Assembly (NCBI GenBank): GCA_016716605.1
Contig: JADJWA010000001.1
Location: forward strand, 992,001-1,056,000
Reading direction: 5' to 3'
Length of the DNA: 64,000 nt
DNA from: Flavobacteriales bacterium
GTDB taxonomy: Bacteria; Bacteroidota; Bacteroidia; Flavobacteriales_F; PHOS-HE28
Position numbers and translations under genes: made by a program. Positions 8,917 through 18,150 of this stretch are shown piece after piece. The notes below the pieces were generated by a model that had not been told where the DNA came from, made no database searches, and worked only from the letters and a program-made list of their open reading frames with translations. Every line of letters starts with the position of its first letter. Position 1 is the stretch's first letter.

Positions 8917-10668
8917 ATGACCATACGATACGCGGCCCCCTTCGTACTCCTACTAGCAGCTCGAGCGCTCTCCCAATGCACGCCGGTCGATTGTTTGAGC
9001 CAGCTCCCGGCCTGGGGCGGCCTATGCTCCGCCGCATTCATCGATGGCCGCATCGGCGAGCCGTACAGCGATGCCATCTCCTTCCATGTGACCACCGAGT
9101 GCACCCCTGCCACGCTGTTCGACCCTACGCTCACCGGCGTCTCCATTCGGATCACGCAAATCACAAGCGTGGCGTTCAATCAGTTGCCGGGCGGACTAAC
9201 GGGCACAACCAACCAAGCCTCCTACACCCCTCCGGCGAATGGCTGCGGCGCGCTCTCGGGCTCGCCCATGGAGGCTGGGGTCTTCGAAGCGTCGGTCGAT
9301 CTGGTCGTGAACGTGAATGCATGGCCCTTTTCGCTCACCTGCGGAGGCTTCGGGCCCATTGCACAAAACGGCAATGAGGTGGGCTTTCCAACCATGATCA
9401 CCATACTTCCGGATCCCGCATTCTCTGGCCCTGGTGCGCCGCTCTGCAATACCGACGAGCCCTTCGCGCTGGTGCCGACCGGCACCCCAGGGGGAACCTT
9501 TTCCGGACCCGGTGTTACGGGCAACCTGTTCGATCCCGCGGTAGCTGGCATTGGCATGCACAGCGTGAAATATGTGGTGAGCGCACAGGATGGTGCCGCA
9601 ATCGCGGCGGCCACAGACAGCCTCAGCATCGATTTCACGGTGGAGGATTGCTCGGGTGGATGCGATGCGTTCGCCGGCACCCTCGGCGGCGTCGATTTCA
9701 TTCCCTGCCTGGAGCCGGGCGGAAGCGTGGAGTTAATCGGCCTTCCTGGCGGCGATGCCGTGGTCCCTGTTGGCTACGAGGTCATTTATGTGCTCACGCA
9801 GGGCGCTGGGCTCACGATCATCGACGCCGGCCCTGACCCGCTCTTCGATGCGACGGCAGTTGGTCTGCACACCATACACACCTTGGTGTATGACCCGGCC
9901 ACGCTGGACCTGAGCAGCATCGAGTTCGGCGTGACCACGGGAGTTGATGTGAACGCCCTGCTGATCCAAGGGGGGGGCAGCATCTGCGCGAGCCTCGATG
10001 TTACGGGCGCGGCATACACCGTTGTGCAATGCGCTGATCCATGTGATGCCGACGCAGGAACCACCAATGGACCCGGTGCCGTGATATGCCTGGTGGATGG
10101 AGAGGCCAGCCTGTTCACCAGCCCGAATGGTGATGCCGTGGTTCCGGACGGCTTCGTTCAGGTCTTCGTTCTCACCCAGGGGTCTAGCCTCTTGATACTC
10201 GACGCAGGCCTTGACCCCGCATTCGTAGTGATGGGGGTCGGTGAGTTTGCCATCCACAGTTTTGTTTTCGACCCCCTCACATTCGACCCCGGATTCATCG
10301 TACAGGGCGAGACTACAGCGGCTGAAGTGCTGGACTTCATAAGCAGCAATTCGCTCTGTGCCGATCTCGATGCGGCCGGAGCGCAGTTCCTCGTTGATGT
10401 ATGCGACGGCCTGGGGCTGAACACGGCCAACGGCCTCAGGGTTCATCCCAACCCGAACTCCGGAGCGTTCTTCATTGCGGCAGGCGCTGAAGGCCGGGCA
10501 ATGGTAGAGCTCTTGGACATGAGCGGCCGCCTGGTCCACAGGGATGGGTTGCAGTTATCGCGCAATCAATCCGCTTGGGTGAGCACCGATGCGGCTCCGG
10601 GCAGCTACATCCTGCGAATCACGGCTGCTGGAGAACGTCGGGAGCAGCGCATGGTGATCCAGCGCTAG
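8917..10668 (+). CDS. Secreted protein with tandem internal repeats and T9SS sorting domain
   Basis: The start is the ATG at 8917 (MTIRYAAPFVLLLAARALSQ, a signal peptide), giving 583 residues. The N-terminal part resembles the two PKD paralogues in style (CTPVDC, then a beta-rich domain with IRITQITSVAFNQLPGGL). Two copies of a 127-residue module follow; each has GDAVVP, YVLTQG or FVLTQG, DAG.DP and a closing SICASLD or SLCADLD motif. The last 75 residues are a sorting domain (VHPNPNSG, LLDMSGRLVH, GSYILRI). Surface display by T9SS is expected; the ligand or enzymatic role is unknown. Confidence 0.82.
   Translation: MTIRYAAPFVLLLAARALSQCTPVDCLSQLPAWGGLCSAAFIDGRIGEPYSDAISFHVTTECTPATLFDPTLTGVSIRITQITSVAFNQLPGGLTGTTNQASYTPPANGCGALSGSPMEAGVFEASVDLVVNVNAWPFSLTCGGFGPIAQNGNEVGFPTMITILPDPAFSGPGAPLCNTDEPFALVPTGTPGGTFSGPGVTGNLFDPAVAGIGMHSVKYVVSAQDGAAIAAATDSLSIDFTVEDCSGGCDAFAGTLGGVDFIPCLEPGGSVELIGLPGGDAVVPVGYEVIYVLTQGAGLTIIDAGPDPLFDATAVGLHTIHTLVYDPATLDLSSIEFGVTTGVDVNALLIQGGGSICASLDVTGAAYTVVQCADPCDADAGTTNGPGAVICLVDGEASLFTSPNGDAVVPDGFVQVFVLTQGSSLLILDAGLDPAFVVMGVGEFAIHSFVFDPLTFDPGFIVQGETTAAEVLDFISSNSLCADLDAAGAQFLVDVCDGLGLNTANGLRVHPNPNSGAFFIAAGAEGRAMVELLDMSGRLVHRDGLQLSRNQSAWVSTDAAPGSYILRITAAGERREQRMVIQR
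9649..10410 (+). repeat. Two in-frame direct repeats of about 381 bp within the secreted protein gene
   Basis: Repeat 1 spans about 9649-10029 and repeat 2 about 10030-10410, each coding about 127 residues. Both begin with a C-x3-C pair followed by DA, and share GDAVVP, a VLTQG strand and DAG.DP. The DNA has diverged widely, so the duplication is old. The repeats probably fold as tandem beta modules. Confidence 0.75.
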
Positions 10669-10678
10669 GCGCCCCAGC

Positions 10679-10686
10679 TACTTTCG
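10679..10686 (+). promoter_or_regulatory. Candidate -7 promoter box TACTTTCG of gltX
   Basis: TACTTTCG lies 40 bp upstream of the gltX ATG and just after the stop of the preceding gene. It matches the TAnnTTnG pattern seen repeatedly in this window. It implies a short leader for gltX-folB. Confidence 0.35.
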
Positions 10687-10726
10687 CGCGCCCCGGCCGG
10701 TTTGCGGGGAATGATACCTGCTGAAC

Positions 10727-12262
10727 ATGTCCGTCCGCGTCCGCTTCGCGCCCAGCCCTACAGGCCCCTTGCATATGGGGGGCGTTCGCACAGCGCTTTA
10801 CAATTACCTCTTCGCCAGGAAACACGGGGGCCAATTCCTGCTGCGCATCGAGGATACCGATCAGGCCCGCTACGTTCTGGGCGCGGAGGAGTACATCAAG
10901 GAGAGCCTCGAATGGTGCGGCCTGATGCCCGATGAGAGCCCTTGGGCGGGAGGGCCAGACGGGCCGTATCGCCAGAGCGAGCGCAAGGCGCTCTACAAGC
11001 GGTACGCCGATGAGCTGATCGCGAAGGACAAGGCCTACTACGCCTTTGATACCCCGGAAGAGCTCGATGCCATGCGCGCGCGGCTGCAGGCCGCAGGCGT
11101 GGCGGCGCCGGCTTACAACGCGGTCACGCGCGAGCACATGAAGAACTCCCTTACGCTGAGCGCTGATGAGGTGAATGAGCGCTTGGCGCGCGGCGATGAG
11201 CATGTGATCCGATTGAAGGTCCCGCGCCATCAGGAGGTGCGATTCGAGGACCTGATCCGCGGCGTGGTTGTGGTGCACAGCAGCAACATCGACGACAAAG
11301 TGCTATTCAAGAGCGATGGCATGCCGACCTACCACCTGGCCAACATCGTCGATGATCACCTGATGCGCATCACGCACGTGATCCGCGGCGAGGAATGGCT
11401 GCCCAGCGCACCCCTTCATGTGCTCATCTACGAGGCCTTCGGGTGGGAGCGTCCCGCCTTCGCCCACCTGCCCTTGATCCTCAAGCCCGACGGCAACGGC
11501 AAGCTCAGCAAGCGCGATGGCGACCGGCTCGGCTTCCCGGTCTTCTCGCTCGATTGGGTGGATCCCGCGAGCGGTGAGAAGAGCAGCGGCTACCGCGAGC
11601 GCGGCTACTTCCCGGACGCCTTCATCAACATGCTCGCGCTCTTGGGCTGGAACCCCGGCGGCGATCTGGAGATCATGAATCGCAAGGACATGATCGCCCA
11701 CTTCGACCTGGGTCGGGTGCACAAGGGCGGCGCTCGCTTCGATCCGGAGAAGACCAAGTGGTTCAACCAGCAATACCTGCGCATGCGGCCGGATGAGGAA
11801 CTCGGCGCGCAGCTGCGAGCGAAGCTGAAGGAGCGGGGGATCGAGGCGAGCGCGGAGCAGGCCACGGGGGCCGCAGCCCTGCTCAAGGAGCGCGCGACAT
11901 TCGTGCATGACATGCTCGAAGGAGCGTATCTGTTCGTGAAGGGTTCTCCGCTCGCAGCCAACGAGGCCGGCATGGAGGAATTGAAGAAGCGCTGGAAGCC
12001 TGAGGCCGCACCTGTGATCGAGGCGTACATCGCAAGGCTCGAGGCATCCGCTGCTTCGGGGCCTGCGGCATTCGAGGCCGCATTCAATCAGTTGCTCACG
12101 GAAAAAGGCATGAAGCCCGGACAGGTGATGCCGCTCTACCGTCTATTCGTGGCCGGGCGCATGCAAGGCCCAGGGATGTTCGATGTGAGCGCACTGCTCG
12201 GCAAGGAAGAGGTGGTGGCGCGACTGCGTGCCGGATTAGACATCTGCCGCTCATGGGCGTGA
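10727..12262 (+). CDS. gltX: Glutamyl-tRNA synthetase
   Basis: GltX charges tRNA-Glu with glutamate using ATP in the cytoplasm. The 511-residue class I synthetase has the HIGH signature as PSPTGPLHMGG (residues 8-18) and the KMSKS loop as KLSKRDGD near residue 260. Length is normal for the family. The C-terminal anticodon-binding half is intact. Its last 10 bp overlap the start of folB, indicating translational coupling. A TACTTTCG box precedes it. Confidence 0.97.
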   Translation: MSVRVRFAPSPTGPLHMGGVRTALYNYLFARKHGGQFLLRIEDTDQARYVLGAEEYIKESLEWCGLMPDESPWAGGPDGPYRQSERKALYKRYADELIAKDKAYYAFDTPEELDAMRARLQAAGVAAPAYNAVTREHMKNSLTLSADEVNERLARGDEHVIRLKVPRHQEVRFEDLIRGVVVVHSSNIDDKVLFKSDGMPTYHLANIVDDHLMRITHVIRGEEWLPSAPLHVLIYEAFGWERPAFAHLPLILKPDGNGKLSKRDGDRLGFPVFSLDWVDPASGEKSSGYRERGYFPDAFINMLALLGWNPGGDLEIMNRKDMIAHFDLGRVHKGGARFDPEKTKWFNQQYLRMRPDEELGAQLRAKLKERGIEASAEQATGAAALLKERATFVHDMLEGAYLFVKGSPLAANEAGMEELKKRWKPEAAPVIEAYIARLEASAASGPAAFEAAFNQLLTEKGMKPGQVMPLYRLFVAGRMQGPGMFDVSALLGKEEVVARLRAGLDICRSWA

Positions 12263-12600
12263 TCGAGGTGCGCGGAATCCGCATGCATGCCTACCACGGC
12301 TGCCTCGCCGAAGAGGCCCGGATCGGCGGGAATTACCGCGTGGATGTGAGGGCGGAAGGCGACTTCACGGCCGCCGAGCAGGGCGATGCGCTCAAGGATA
12401 CCGTTGATTACGGGCGCGTCGCGGCGATCGTGGCCGAGCAGATGGCCATCCGGAGCAAACTGATTGAGCATGTTGCCCGCCGGATCGCCGAGGCGCTCAA
12501 GAGCGAATGGCCTTCCGTGCGCTTCCGGGTGAACTTGACCAAGGAGCGCCCACCGGTGAACGGCGACGTGGCTGCCGCTGCCTACGAGACGGAGACCTGA
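12253..12600 (+). CDS. folB: Dihydroneopterin aldolase
   Basis: FolB cleaves 7,8-dihydroneopterin to 6-hydroxymethyl-7,8-dihydropterin and glycolaldehyde in folate synthesis. The 115-residue length is typical. Characteristic sequence includes IRMHAYHGCLAEEARIGGNY near the N-terminus (the conserved Y-H-G and the glutamate region) and DTVDYGRV around residues 49-56, with KERPPVNG in the C-terminal strand. The ATG lies within the last codons of gltX (10-bp overlap), so the two are translated from one mRNA. Confidence 0.93.
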   Translation: MGVIEVRGIRMHAYHGCLAEEARIGGNYRVDVRAEGDFTAAEQGDALKDTVDYGRVAAIVAEQMAIRSKLIEHVARRIAEALKSEWPSVRFRVNLTKERPPVNGDVAAAAYETET

Positions 12601-12645
12601 TGGCCCGGTCGCTGCCATCCATCTTCTTCAACCTGCTTTCCCGCC

Positions 12646-12653
12646 TATCTTCG
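12646..12653 (+). promoter_or_regulatory. Candidate -7 promoter box TATCTTCG of tRNA-Cys
   Basis: TATCTTCG sits 11 bp before the mature 5-prime end of tRNA-Cys, an appropriate distance for a promoter with a very short leader. The same octamer precedes ricT on the minus strand (43172-43179). Because the downstream product is an RNA, this site argues that the motif is a promoter and not a ribosome-binding signal. Confidence 0.5.
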
Positions 12654-12664
12654 CGCGCCATCAG

Positions 12665-12735
12665 GGTCACGTGGCCGAGTGGCTAGGCTCAGCTCTGCAA
12701 AAGCTGCTACAGCGGTTCGACTCCGCTCGTGACCT
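12665..12735 (+). tRNA. tRNA-Cys (anticodon GCA)
   Basis: A full cloverleaf can be folded by hand. The acceptor stem is GGTCACG (12665-12671) with CGTGACC (12728-12734). The D stem is GCC/GGC. The anticodon stem is CAGCT (12690-12694) with AGCTG (12702-12706) around the loop CTGCAAA, with GCA at 12697-12699. The T stem is AGCGG/CCGCT around TTCGACT. The discriminator is T at 12735 and CCA is not encoded. It lies between folB and porZ. Confidence 0.96.
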
Positions 12736-12737
12736 CG

Positions 12738-12767
12738 ACGAAGCCCTGCCTTGCGGCGGGGCTTCGT
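12738..12767 (+). terminator. Strong GC-rich hairpin after tRNA-Cys
   Basis: ACGAAGCCC (12738-12746) pairs with GGGCTTCGT (12759-12767), and the stem continues inward through a T-G wobble and GCC/GGC to a TTGC tetraloop. This is about 13 pairs in total. It begins 2 bp after the tRNA. No T tract follows, so it is either a non-canonical terminator or a processing/stability structure. Confidence 0.5.
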
Positions 12768-12837
12768 GCTGAGAGGTTCTACCTTGGCCCATACCGATCG
12801 CCCATGACCTGCGTTGTGGGCAAGCACCCGGATACCC

Positions 12838-15198
12838 ATGTCACGATTCTGCACCAGCCTCTTCCTTTTCCTGGCCTTGAGCGCCCAAGCCCAGATTCCT
12901 ATCGGCGCGTGGCGCGAGCATCTGCCCTGGCAGCGGATGATAGATGTGGTCGAGGGTGATGGCGGCGTATATGCGGCCACGGCCAACGCGGTGTTCCATT
13001 ACGATCAGAGCACCCAGGAGACCCGGCGCCTGAGCAAGGTGAACCTGCTGAACGACGTGGATATCCGGGGCTTGGCGTGGTGCCAGGAGCTGGGCATGCT
13101 GCTGGTGCATTATGGCAACGGAAACCTCGACCTGGTGCAGGGCGATCGCAGCTTCAACATGAGCGACATCCGCCGCAGCTCACTGCTCGGCGACAAGGCC
13201 ATCTACCGGATCCTGGTGGATGGCACCACGGCCTACCTGTCCTGCGGATTCGGCATCGTGGTGGTGGACCTCGCGCGGCGCGAAGTGAAGGAGACCTGGT
13301 TCATCGGGCCCGATGGCGGACAGGTGCGCGTCCGGCAGATCGCCCTGCACAACGATTCGATCTATGCAGCGACCTCTTCGGGCCTGTTCGTGGCCTCGCG
13401 GAATGCCCCCAACCTGGCCGCCTTCACCAATTGGCGGCGTCGCAGTGACATGGGTGGATTCATGGCGAATGGGCCGTTCAACCAGGCTGTTTCCTTCCAA
13501 GGCAGGCTCTTCATCAATTACGACAAGCCGAACAGCAATAACGATACGCTGCTGATCCTGCGCCCCGACAATGCTTGGGAGCAATTCGGGCCTGGCCGAG
13601 GCACCTACAACATTGAAACCTCGGTCTCGGCGAGTGGGGAGCAGTTGCTCTTCGCCCGGGATTATGACCTCACGCAGTTCAATGCCGCACTCGAATCGGT
13701 CGATGCCACCTTCTCGTATGGCGCCGGCGGCCAGTTCTGCACACCAGCGCGCATGGCCAAGGCCTCAGACAATGGATTATGGATCGCCGACCGCGATCAA
13801 GGGCTCATGCGCGTGGTGGGCTTCAACAACGGCCTGCCCATCGTGCCGAATGGCCCGAAGACAGCCAACGCCTACCGCATGGGCGCTGGCGGCGGGCGCG
13901 TCTATGTGGCCACGGGATCAGTTACCGGCAACTGGGGCAATGCCTTCCTGAAGGATGGCGTGCACCACTTCGGCGAGGAGCAATGGCGCACCATCGACCG
14001 CAACAACAGCGCGATCTTCCAAACGGGAGGAAACGAGTTCGGGCAATCCTTGAACGATCCGGTGGCCGTGGCCGTGGATCCAATCGACCCCGCGCGAGCT
14101 TACGTGGGCAGCTGGGAGGATGGAATCGTGGAGTTCCGTGACCGTGAGGCCGTGGGCCAATTCAACCAGACTAACAGCAGCCTGGGGCTGGCCACCAACG
14201 ATGGCGGCGGCAAGGTGAACGTAGCTGGGCTTGACTTCGACGCACAAGGCAACCTGTGGGCATCCAACGCCCACGCCGCGGCACCGATCAGCGTTCGCAC
14301 CCGCAACGGACAATGGTACAGCTACAGCCCGGGCGCGATCCTTGGGGGCAACGCGCTGCTGGGCGAGATCATCGCAGCCAGCAACGGCTACAAGTGGCTG
14401 ATCAGGCCGCGCGCCACAGGCCTGCTCGTATTCAACGACAACGGCACGCTGGCCGATGCGGGCGACGACCAGTACAAGCTGATCAACTCCACCGAGGGCT
14501 CGGGCGGCCTGCCCTCCATCGATGTGCTCTCCATCGCCGAGGACCTCGAAGGCCAGATCTGGGTGGGCACCAACAAGGGCGTGGCGGTGTTCTACAACCC
14601 AAGCGACCTGTTCACCGCCACGCCCTCCGATGCGCAGCAGATCCTGATCGAGCAGGATGGTAACGTGCAGATCCTGCTCGAGACCGAGTTCATCAGTGCG
14701 ATCGCGGTTGATGGAGCCAACCGCAAATGGATCGGTACGCAGACAGGCGGCGTTTTCCTGATCAGCGCTGATGGACGTGAGCAGATCGCGCACTTCACCT
14801 CGGAGAACAGCCCTTTGCTGGGCAACACCATCAATGCCATCGCCATCGAGGGTGTGTCGGGCGAGGTCTTCATCGCCACCGACCGCGGCATCGTCAGCTA
14901 CCGCGGCGATGCCATCGATCCGGCCGAGAGCGCCACCTGTGCGAAGGTCTTCCCGAACCCCGTGCCCGAAGGATACAGCGGAGCGGTGGCCATCACCGGC
15001 CTCGCGCGCGACAGCGAAGTGCGCATCACGGATGCTAGCGGCAACCTGGTATTCAAGACCACCTCCCTCGGCGGACAGGCCATCTGGAACGCCATGGACA
15101 TGAGCGGCAATCGCGTGGCCACGGGCGTCTATCTGATCTTCGCCAGCGACCCCGATGGTGCCTTCAAATGCAACACCAAGGTGCTGGTGGCCCGCTGA
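12838..15198 (+). CDS. porZ: Type IX secretion system protein PorZ-like (two-propeller protein with sorting domain)
   Basis: The start is the ATG at 12838, giving a signal peptide (RFCTSLFLFLALSAQAQ) and 786 residues. The mature N-terminus IPIGAWREHLPW followed by VYAATANAVFHYD and LSKVNLLNDVDI matches the PorZ beta-propeller family. A second propeller-like section (two-component-regulator propeller type: IWVGTNKGVAVF, KWIGTQTGGVFL) precedes a C-terminal sorting-like domain (VFPNPVPEG, GVYLIFA). PorZ is a surface component of the T9SS attachment complex and binds A-LPS in Porphyromonas. recO follows at 15 bp, an adjacency I recall from other Bacteroidota. Confidence 0.85.
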   Translation: MSRFCTSLFLFLALSAQAQIPIGAWREHLPWQRMIDVVEGDGGVYAATANAVFHYDQSTQETRRLSKVNLLNDVDIRGLAWCQELGMLLVHYGNGNLDLVQGDRSFNMSDIRRSSLLGDKAIYRILVDGTTAYLSCGFGIVVVDLARREVKETWFIGPDGGQVRVRQIALHNDSIYAATSSGLFVASRNAPNLAAFTNWRRRSDMGGFMANGPFNQAVSFQGRLFINYDKPNSNNDTLLILRPDNAWEQFGPGRGTYNIETSVSASGEQLLFARDYDLTQFNAALESVDATFSYGAGGQFCTPARMAKASDNGLWIADRDQGLMRVVGFNNGLPIVPNGPKTANAYRMGAGGGRVYVATGSVTGNWGNAFLKDGVHHFGEEQWRTIDRNNSAIFQTGGNEFGQSLNDPVAVAVDPIDPARAYVGSWEDGIVEFRDREAVGQFNQTNSSLGLATNDGGGKVNVAGLDFDAQGNLWASNAHAAAPISVRTRNGQWYSYSPGAILGGNALLGEIIAASNGYKWLIRPRATGLLVFNDNGTLADAGDDQYKLINSTEGSGGLPSIDVLSIAEDLEGQIWVGTNKGVAVFYNPSDLFTATPSDAQQILIEQDGNVQILLETEFISAIAVDGANRKWIGTQTGGVFLISADGREQIAHFTSENSPLLGNTINAIAIEGVSGEVFIATDRGIVSYRGDAIDPAESATCAKVFPNPVPEGYSGAVAITGLARDSEVRITDASGNLVFKTTSLGGQAIWNAMDMSGNRVATGVYLIFASDPDGAFKCNTKVLVAR

Positions 15199-15213
15199 AC
15201 AAGCGCTTGCGGG

Positions 15214-15921
15214 ATGCTCATCACTGCCGATGCGATCGTGCTGCGCGTAACGCCGCATGGCGATAAGAGCGCCGTGCTCAGGGCATGGACGCGCCATGCC
15301 GGTGCTCGATCATACCTGGTGCGCATCAGCTCCCGGGGGCAGCAGGCCGCGTTGCAGCCGCTGAGCCGGATCGAAGTGGTGGCTGATGAGCGGCCTGATC
15401 GCGAGCTGCACACCGCTCGGTCCGTGCGCCTGAGCCGGCCCTTCATCCGAATCCCCTTTGATCCCGTTCGCGGCGCGGTGGCACTATTCGCGCAAGAGCT
15501 GCTCTATCGCGTGCTGCGCGCTGAGAGCGCTGATGATGAGCTCACCGACACGGTCGAGCGGGCGGTTGATGCGATTGACACGCGCGAGGACCTGCGTTGG
15601 CTCCCACACCAGCTTCTCGTGGCGCTCTCGGGGCCCTTGGGCTTCCTTCCCGAGCCGCCGGGCGCCGGTCATGACCACTTCGATCCGCAAGAGGGACGGT
15701 TCGTGGCGCCGGGCGCAAGGCATGGCCACCTGCTGGCGCCGCCGTTGAGCACCATGCTGGTGCAGCTCCTCAAGGCTCAGATGCACTTCGCGCCGGTCAT
15801 CGTGGCCACATCGGCGCAGCGCACAGAGCTGCTCGACCGGCTGCTGCTCTACTACCGGCTTCACCTGGAGTCCATGGGCACCATGCGATCCCCGGCGGTG
15901 CTTCATGCCGTGCTCGGCTAG
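15214..15921 (+). CDS. recO: DNA repair protein RecO
   Basis: RecO helps load RecA onto SSB-coated single-stranded DNA in the RecFOR pathway. The 235-residue protein has the N-terminal OB-fold start (TADAIVLRVTPHGDKSAVL) and the helical C-terminal domain ending in LLLYYRLHLESMGTMRSPAVLHAVLG, typical of Bacteroidota RecO. The zinc-binding cysteines of some RecO proteins are absent, as is common in this phylum. It sits 15 bp downstream of porZ and is probably co-transcribed. Confidence 0.92.
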   Translation: MLITADAIVLRVTPHGDKSAVLRAWTRHAGARSYLVRISSRGQQAALQPLSRIEVVADERPDRELHTARSVRLSRPFIRIPFDPVRGAVALFAQELLYRVLRAESADDELTDTVERAVDAIDTREDLRWLPHQLLVALSGPLGFLPEPPGAGHDHFDPQEGRFVAPGARHGHLLAPPLSTMLVQLLKAQMHFAPVIVATSAQRTELLDRLLLYYRLHLESMGTMRSPAVLHAVLG

Positions 15922-15925
15922 CGGG

Positions 15926-15933
15926 TACATTCG
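15926..15933 (+). promoter_or_regulatory. Candidate -7 promoter box TACATTCG
   Basis: TACATTCG begins 4 bp after the recO stop and lies 18 bp upstream of the S9 peptidase ATG at 15952. It fits the recurring TAnnTTnG pattern and would separate transcription of the peptidase from recO. Confidence 0.4.
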
Positions 15934-15951
15934 GCCTCCGCAGCAACAGAC

Positions 15952-18150
15952 ATGAACCCACGGACCTTCGTCACCGCCTCGCTAGCGATCACCGCTGCTG
16001 CTTGCACCAACGCACCTGAACCGATGATCGACACCTCGCACGCACCGCCCATCGCAGCGAAGCGGCCGCACACCATCACCGCGCATGGCCATGCCCGCAC
16101 CGATGAGTACCACTGGATGCGCCTCAGCGAAGAACAGCGCATCGCCGCTGAGCCGGATTCGCTCACGCGCGCGGTGATCGACCACCTGAACGCCGAGAAC
16201 GCCTACACTGAAGCGACCCTCGCCCCGGTTAAGGCCCTGCGCGAATCACTCTTCGCCGAGATGAAGGCACGCATCAAGGAAACGGACATGAGCGTGCCCT
16301 ACCGGGAGCATGGCTACTGGTACCGCGAGCGTTTCGATGCCGGCAAGGAGTACAGCGTGCACCTGCGGGCGGCGGCGAAGGATGATCGCTGGCCAGCGGA
16401 TGATGATGCGGCGTGGCAGGTGCTGCTCGACGAGAACGATCTCGCGCGGGGAAGCGCCTATTTCGAACTGGGCGACTTCGAGATCAGCCCCGGCAACGGC
16501 ATCGTTGCCTATAGCACGGACCGCGTTGGGCGCAGGCTCTATGACATCCGTTTCCGGGACATCGCCACAGGACAGGACCTGCCCGATGTGATCGAGAGCA
16601 CTGGCGGCAGCTGCGCCTTCGGCGATGAGCGCACCGTGTTCTACAGCCGCAAGGACCATACGCTGCGCAGCTACCGCATCTACCGCCATGTGCTGGGCAC
16701 GCCGGCGGCCAGCGATGCGGTCGTGTTCGAGGAAACGGACGCGGCATTCAGCTGCGATGTGTACCGCAGCCGCAGCGACCGCTATGTGATGATCGTGAGC
16801 GAGAGCACCCTCAGCAGCGAGCACCGTTTCCTGCCTGTTGAGGATCCCATGGGCGGCTTCCGCACGTTCCTCCCGCGGGAAGAAGAGCATGAGCACACCG
16901 TGATGCATGCGCCGCCCACCGATGGCACGCCGGGCAAGTGGTACATCGTCACCAATTGGGACGCGCTCAACTTCCGCCTGATGGAATGCGCCGAGGGCGA
17001 TACGCAGGACAAGCGAAAGTGGAAGGAGGTGCTTGCCCATCGCGATAACGTGCTGCTTGAGGACGTGGAGATCTTCCGCGACCACCTCGTGCTCAGCGAG
17101 CGCCGCGAAGGCCTCACCCATCTGCGCGTGCGCCGGCTGAGCGATGGCCGCGAGCATGAGATCGGCTTCAACGACCCCGCCTATGTGGCCTACAGCGGCA
17201 CCAACCCCGAATGGGATTCGCGCAAGCTGCGCTACGGCTACACCTCGCTCACCACGCCGAAGAGCATATTCGAGCATGACCTGGACGCGAACACGTCGGA
17301 GCTGCTCAAGCAGCAGGAGGTGGTCGGCACATTCAAGAGCAGCGACTATGCAAGTGAGCGCATCTGGGCGCCTGCGCGCGACGGGGCCAAAGTGCCGGTG
17401 AGCATCGTGTACAGGAAAGGCACGCCGATCGACGGCACCGCGCCGCTGCTCCTTTACGGCTACGGCAGCTACGGCAACAGCATCGACCCCACCTTCAGCA
17501 GCGCGCGCCTCAGCCTGCTCGATCGCGGCTTCGTGTATGCCATCGCGCACATCCGCGGTGGGGAGGAGATGGGGCGGGATTGGTACGAGAACGGCAAGAT
17601 GGAGCACAAGGTGAACACCTTCACGGACTTCATTGATTGCGCCGACCACCTTGAGAAGATGAAATACGCAGACCCCATGCGCATCTTCTGCCTGGGAGGG
17701 AGCGCTGGCGGATTGCTCGTAGGGGCCGTGGTGAACATGAGACCAGACCGCTGGAAAGCGGCCTGCGCCGAAGTGCCCTTCGTGGATGTGGTGACCACCA
17801 TGCTCGACGAGAGCATCCCCCTCACCACGGGCGAATTCGATGAATGGGGCGACCCCAAGGAGAAGGAGGCCTACGACCGCATGCTCTCCTACTCGCCGTA
17901 TGACAATGTGAAGGATGCGCGCTATCCGGCCCTGCTGGTCACCACCGGATTCCATGACAGCCAGGTGCAGTACTGGGAGCCGGCCAAATGGGTGCAGCGT
18001 CTGCGCGAGCATCAGCTGGCCGATGCGCCGATCATGCTCTTCACGAATATGGAAGCCGGTCACGGCGGCGCTTCAGGCCGGTTCGAGATGCTCAAGGAGG
18101 TGGCGCTGATCTACGCCTTCTTCCTTCAGCAGGCCGGCCTTGCGGGCTAA
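15952..18150 (+). CDS. S9A family prolyl oligopeptidase / oligopeptidase B-like
   Basis: The 732-residue serine peptidase has an N-terminal seven-bladed propeller (HGHARTDEYHWMRL onward) and a C-terminal alpha/beta hydrolase domain. The nucleophile is S584 in GGSAGG, with D669 in FHDSQVQY and H704 in AGHGG as the triad. The family cleaves short peptides after Pro or basic residues. The N-terminus has a hydrophobic stretch ending in AAAC, which could be a lipobox. It would then be a lipoprotein rather than cytosolic, though this is uncertain. It meets the DUF1232 gene tail to tail with a 4-bp overlap. Confidence 0.93.
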   Translation: MNPRTFVTASLAITAAACTNAPEPMIDTSHAPPIAAKRPHTITAHGHARTDEYHWMRLSEEQRIAAEPDSLTRAVIDHLNAENAYTEATLAPVKALRESLFAEMKARIKETDMSVPYREHGYWYRERFDAGKEYSVHLRAAAKDDRWPADDDAAWQVLLDENDLARGSAYFELGDFEISPGNGIVAYSTDRVGRRLYDIRFRDIATGQDLPDVIESTGGSCAFGDERTVFYSRKDHTLRSYRIYRHVLGTPAASDAVVFEETDAAFSCDVYRSRSDRYVMIVSESTLSSEHRFLPVEDPMGGFRTFLPREEEHEHTVMHAPPTDGTPGKWYIVTNWDALNFRLMECAEGDTQDKRKWKEVLAHRDNVLLEDVEIFRDHLVLSERREGLTHLRVRRLSDGREHEIGFNDPAYVAYSGTNPEWDSRKLRYGYTSLTTPKSIFEHDLDANTSELLKQQEVVGTFKSSDYASERIWAPARDGAKVPVSIVYRKGTPIDGTAPLLLYGYGSYGNSIDPTFSSARLSLLDRGFVYAIAHIRGGEEMGRDWYENGKMEHKVNTFTDFIDCADHLEKMKYADPMRIFCLGGSAGGLLVGAVVNMRPDRWKAACAEVPFVDVVTTMLDESIPLTTGEFDEWGDPKEKEAYDRMLSYSPYDNVKDARYPALLVTTGFHDSQVQYWEPAKWVQRLREHQLADAPIMLFTNMEAGHGGASGRFEMLKEVALIYAFFLQQAGLAG

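Noticed and set aside
12738..12767. Second tRNA or small RNA directly after tRNA-Cys
   Set aside because: The sequence forms only a single hairpin with no cloverleaf; terminator or processing hairpin is simpler.
16246..18063. 605-codon antisense frame over the S9 peptidase
   Set aside because: The sense frame has a full catalytic triad; the antisense product has biased composition and no motif.
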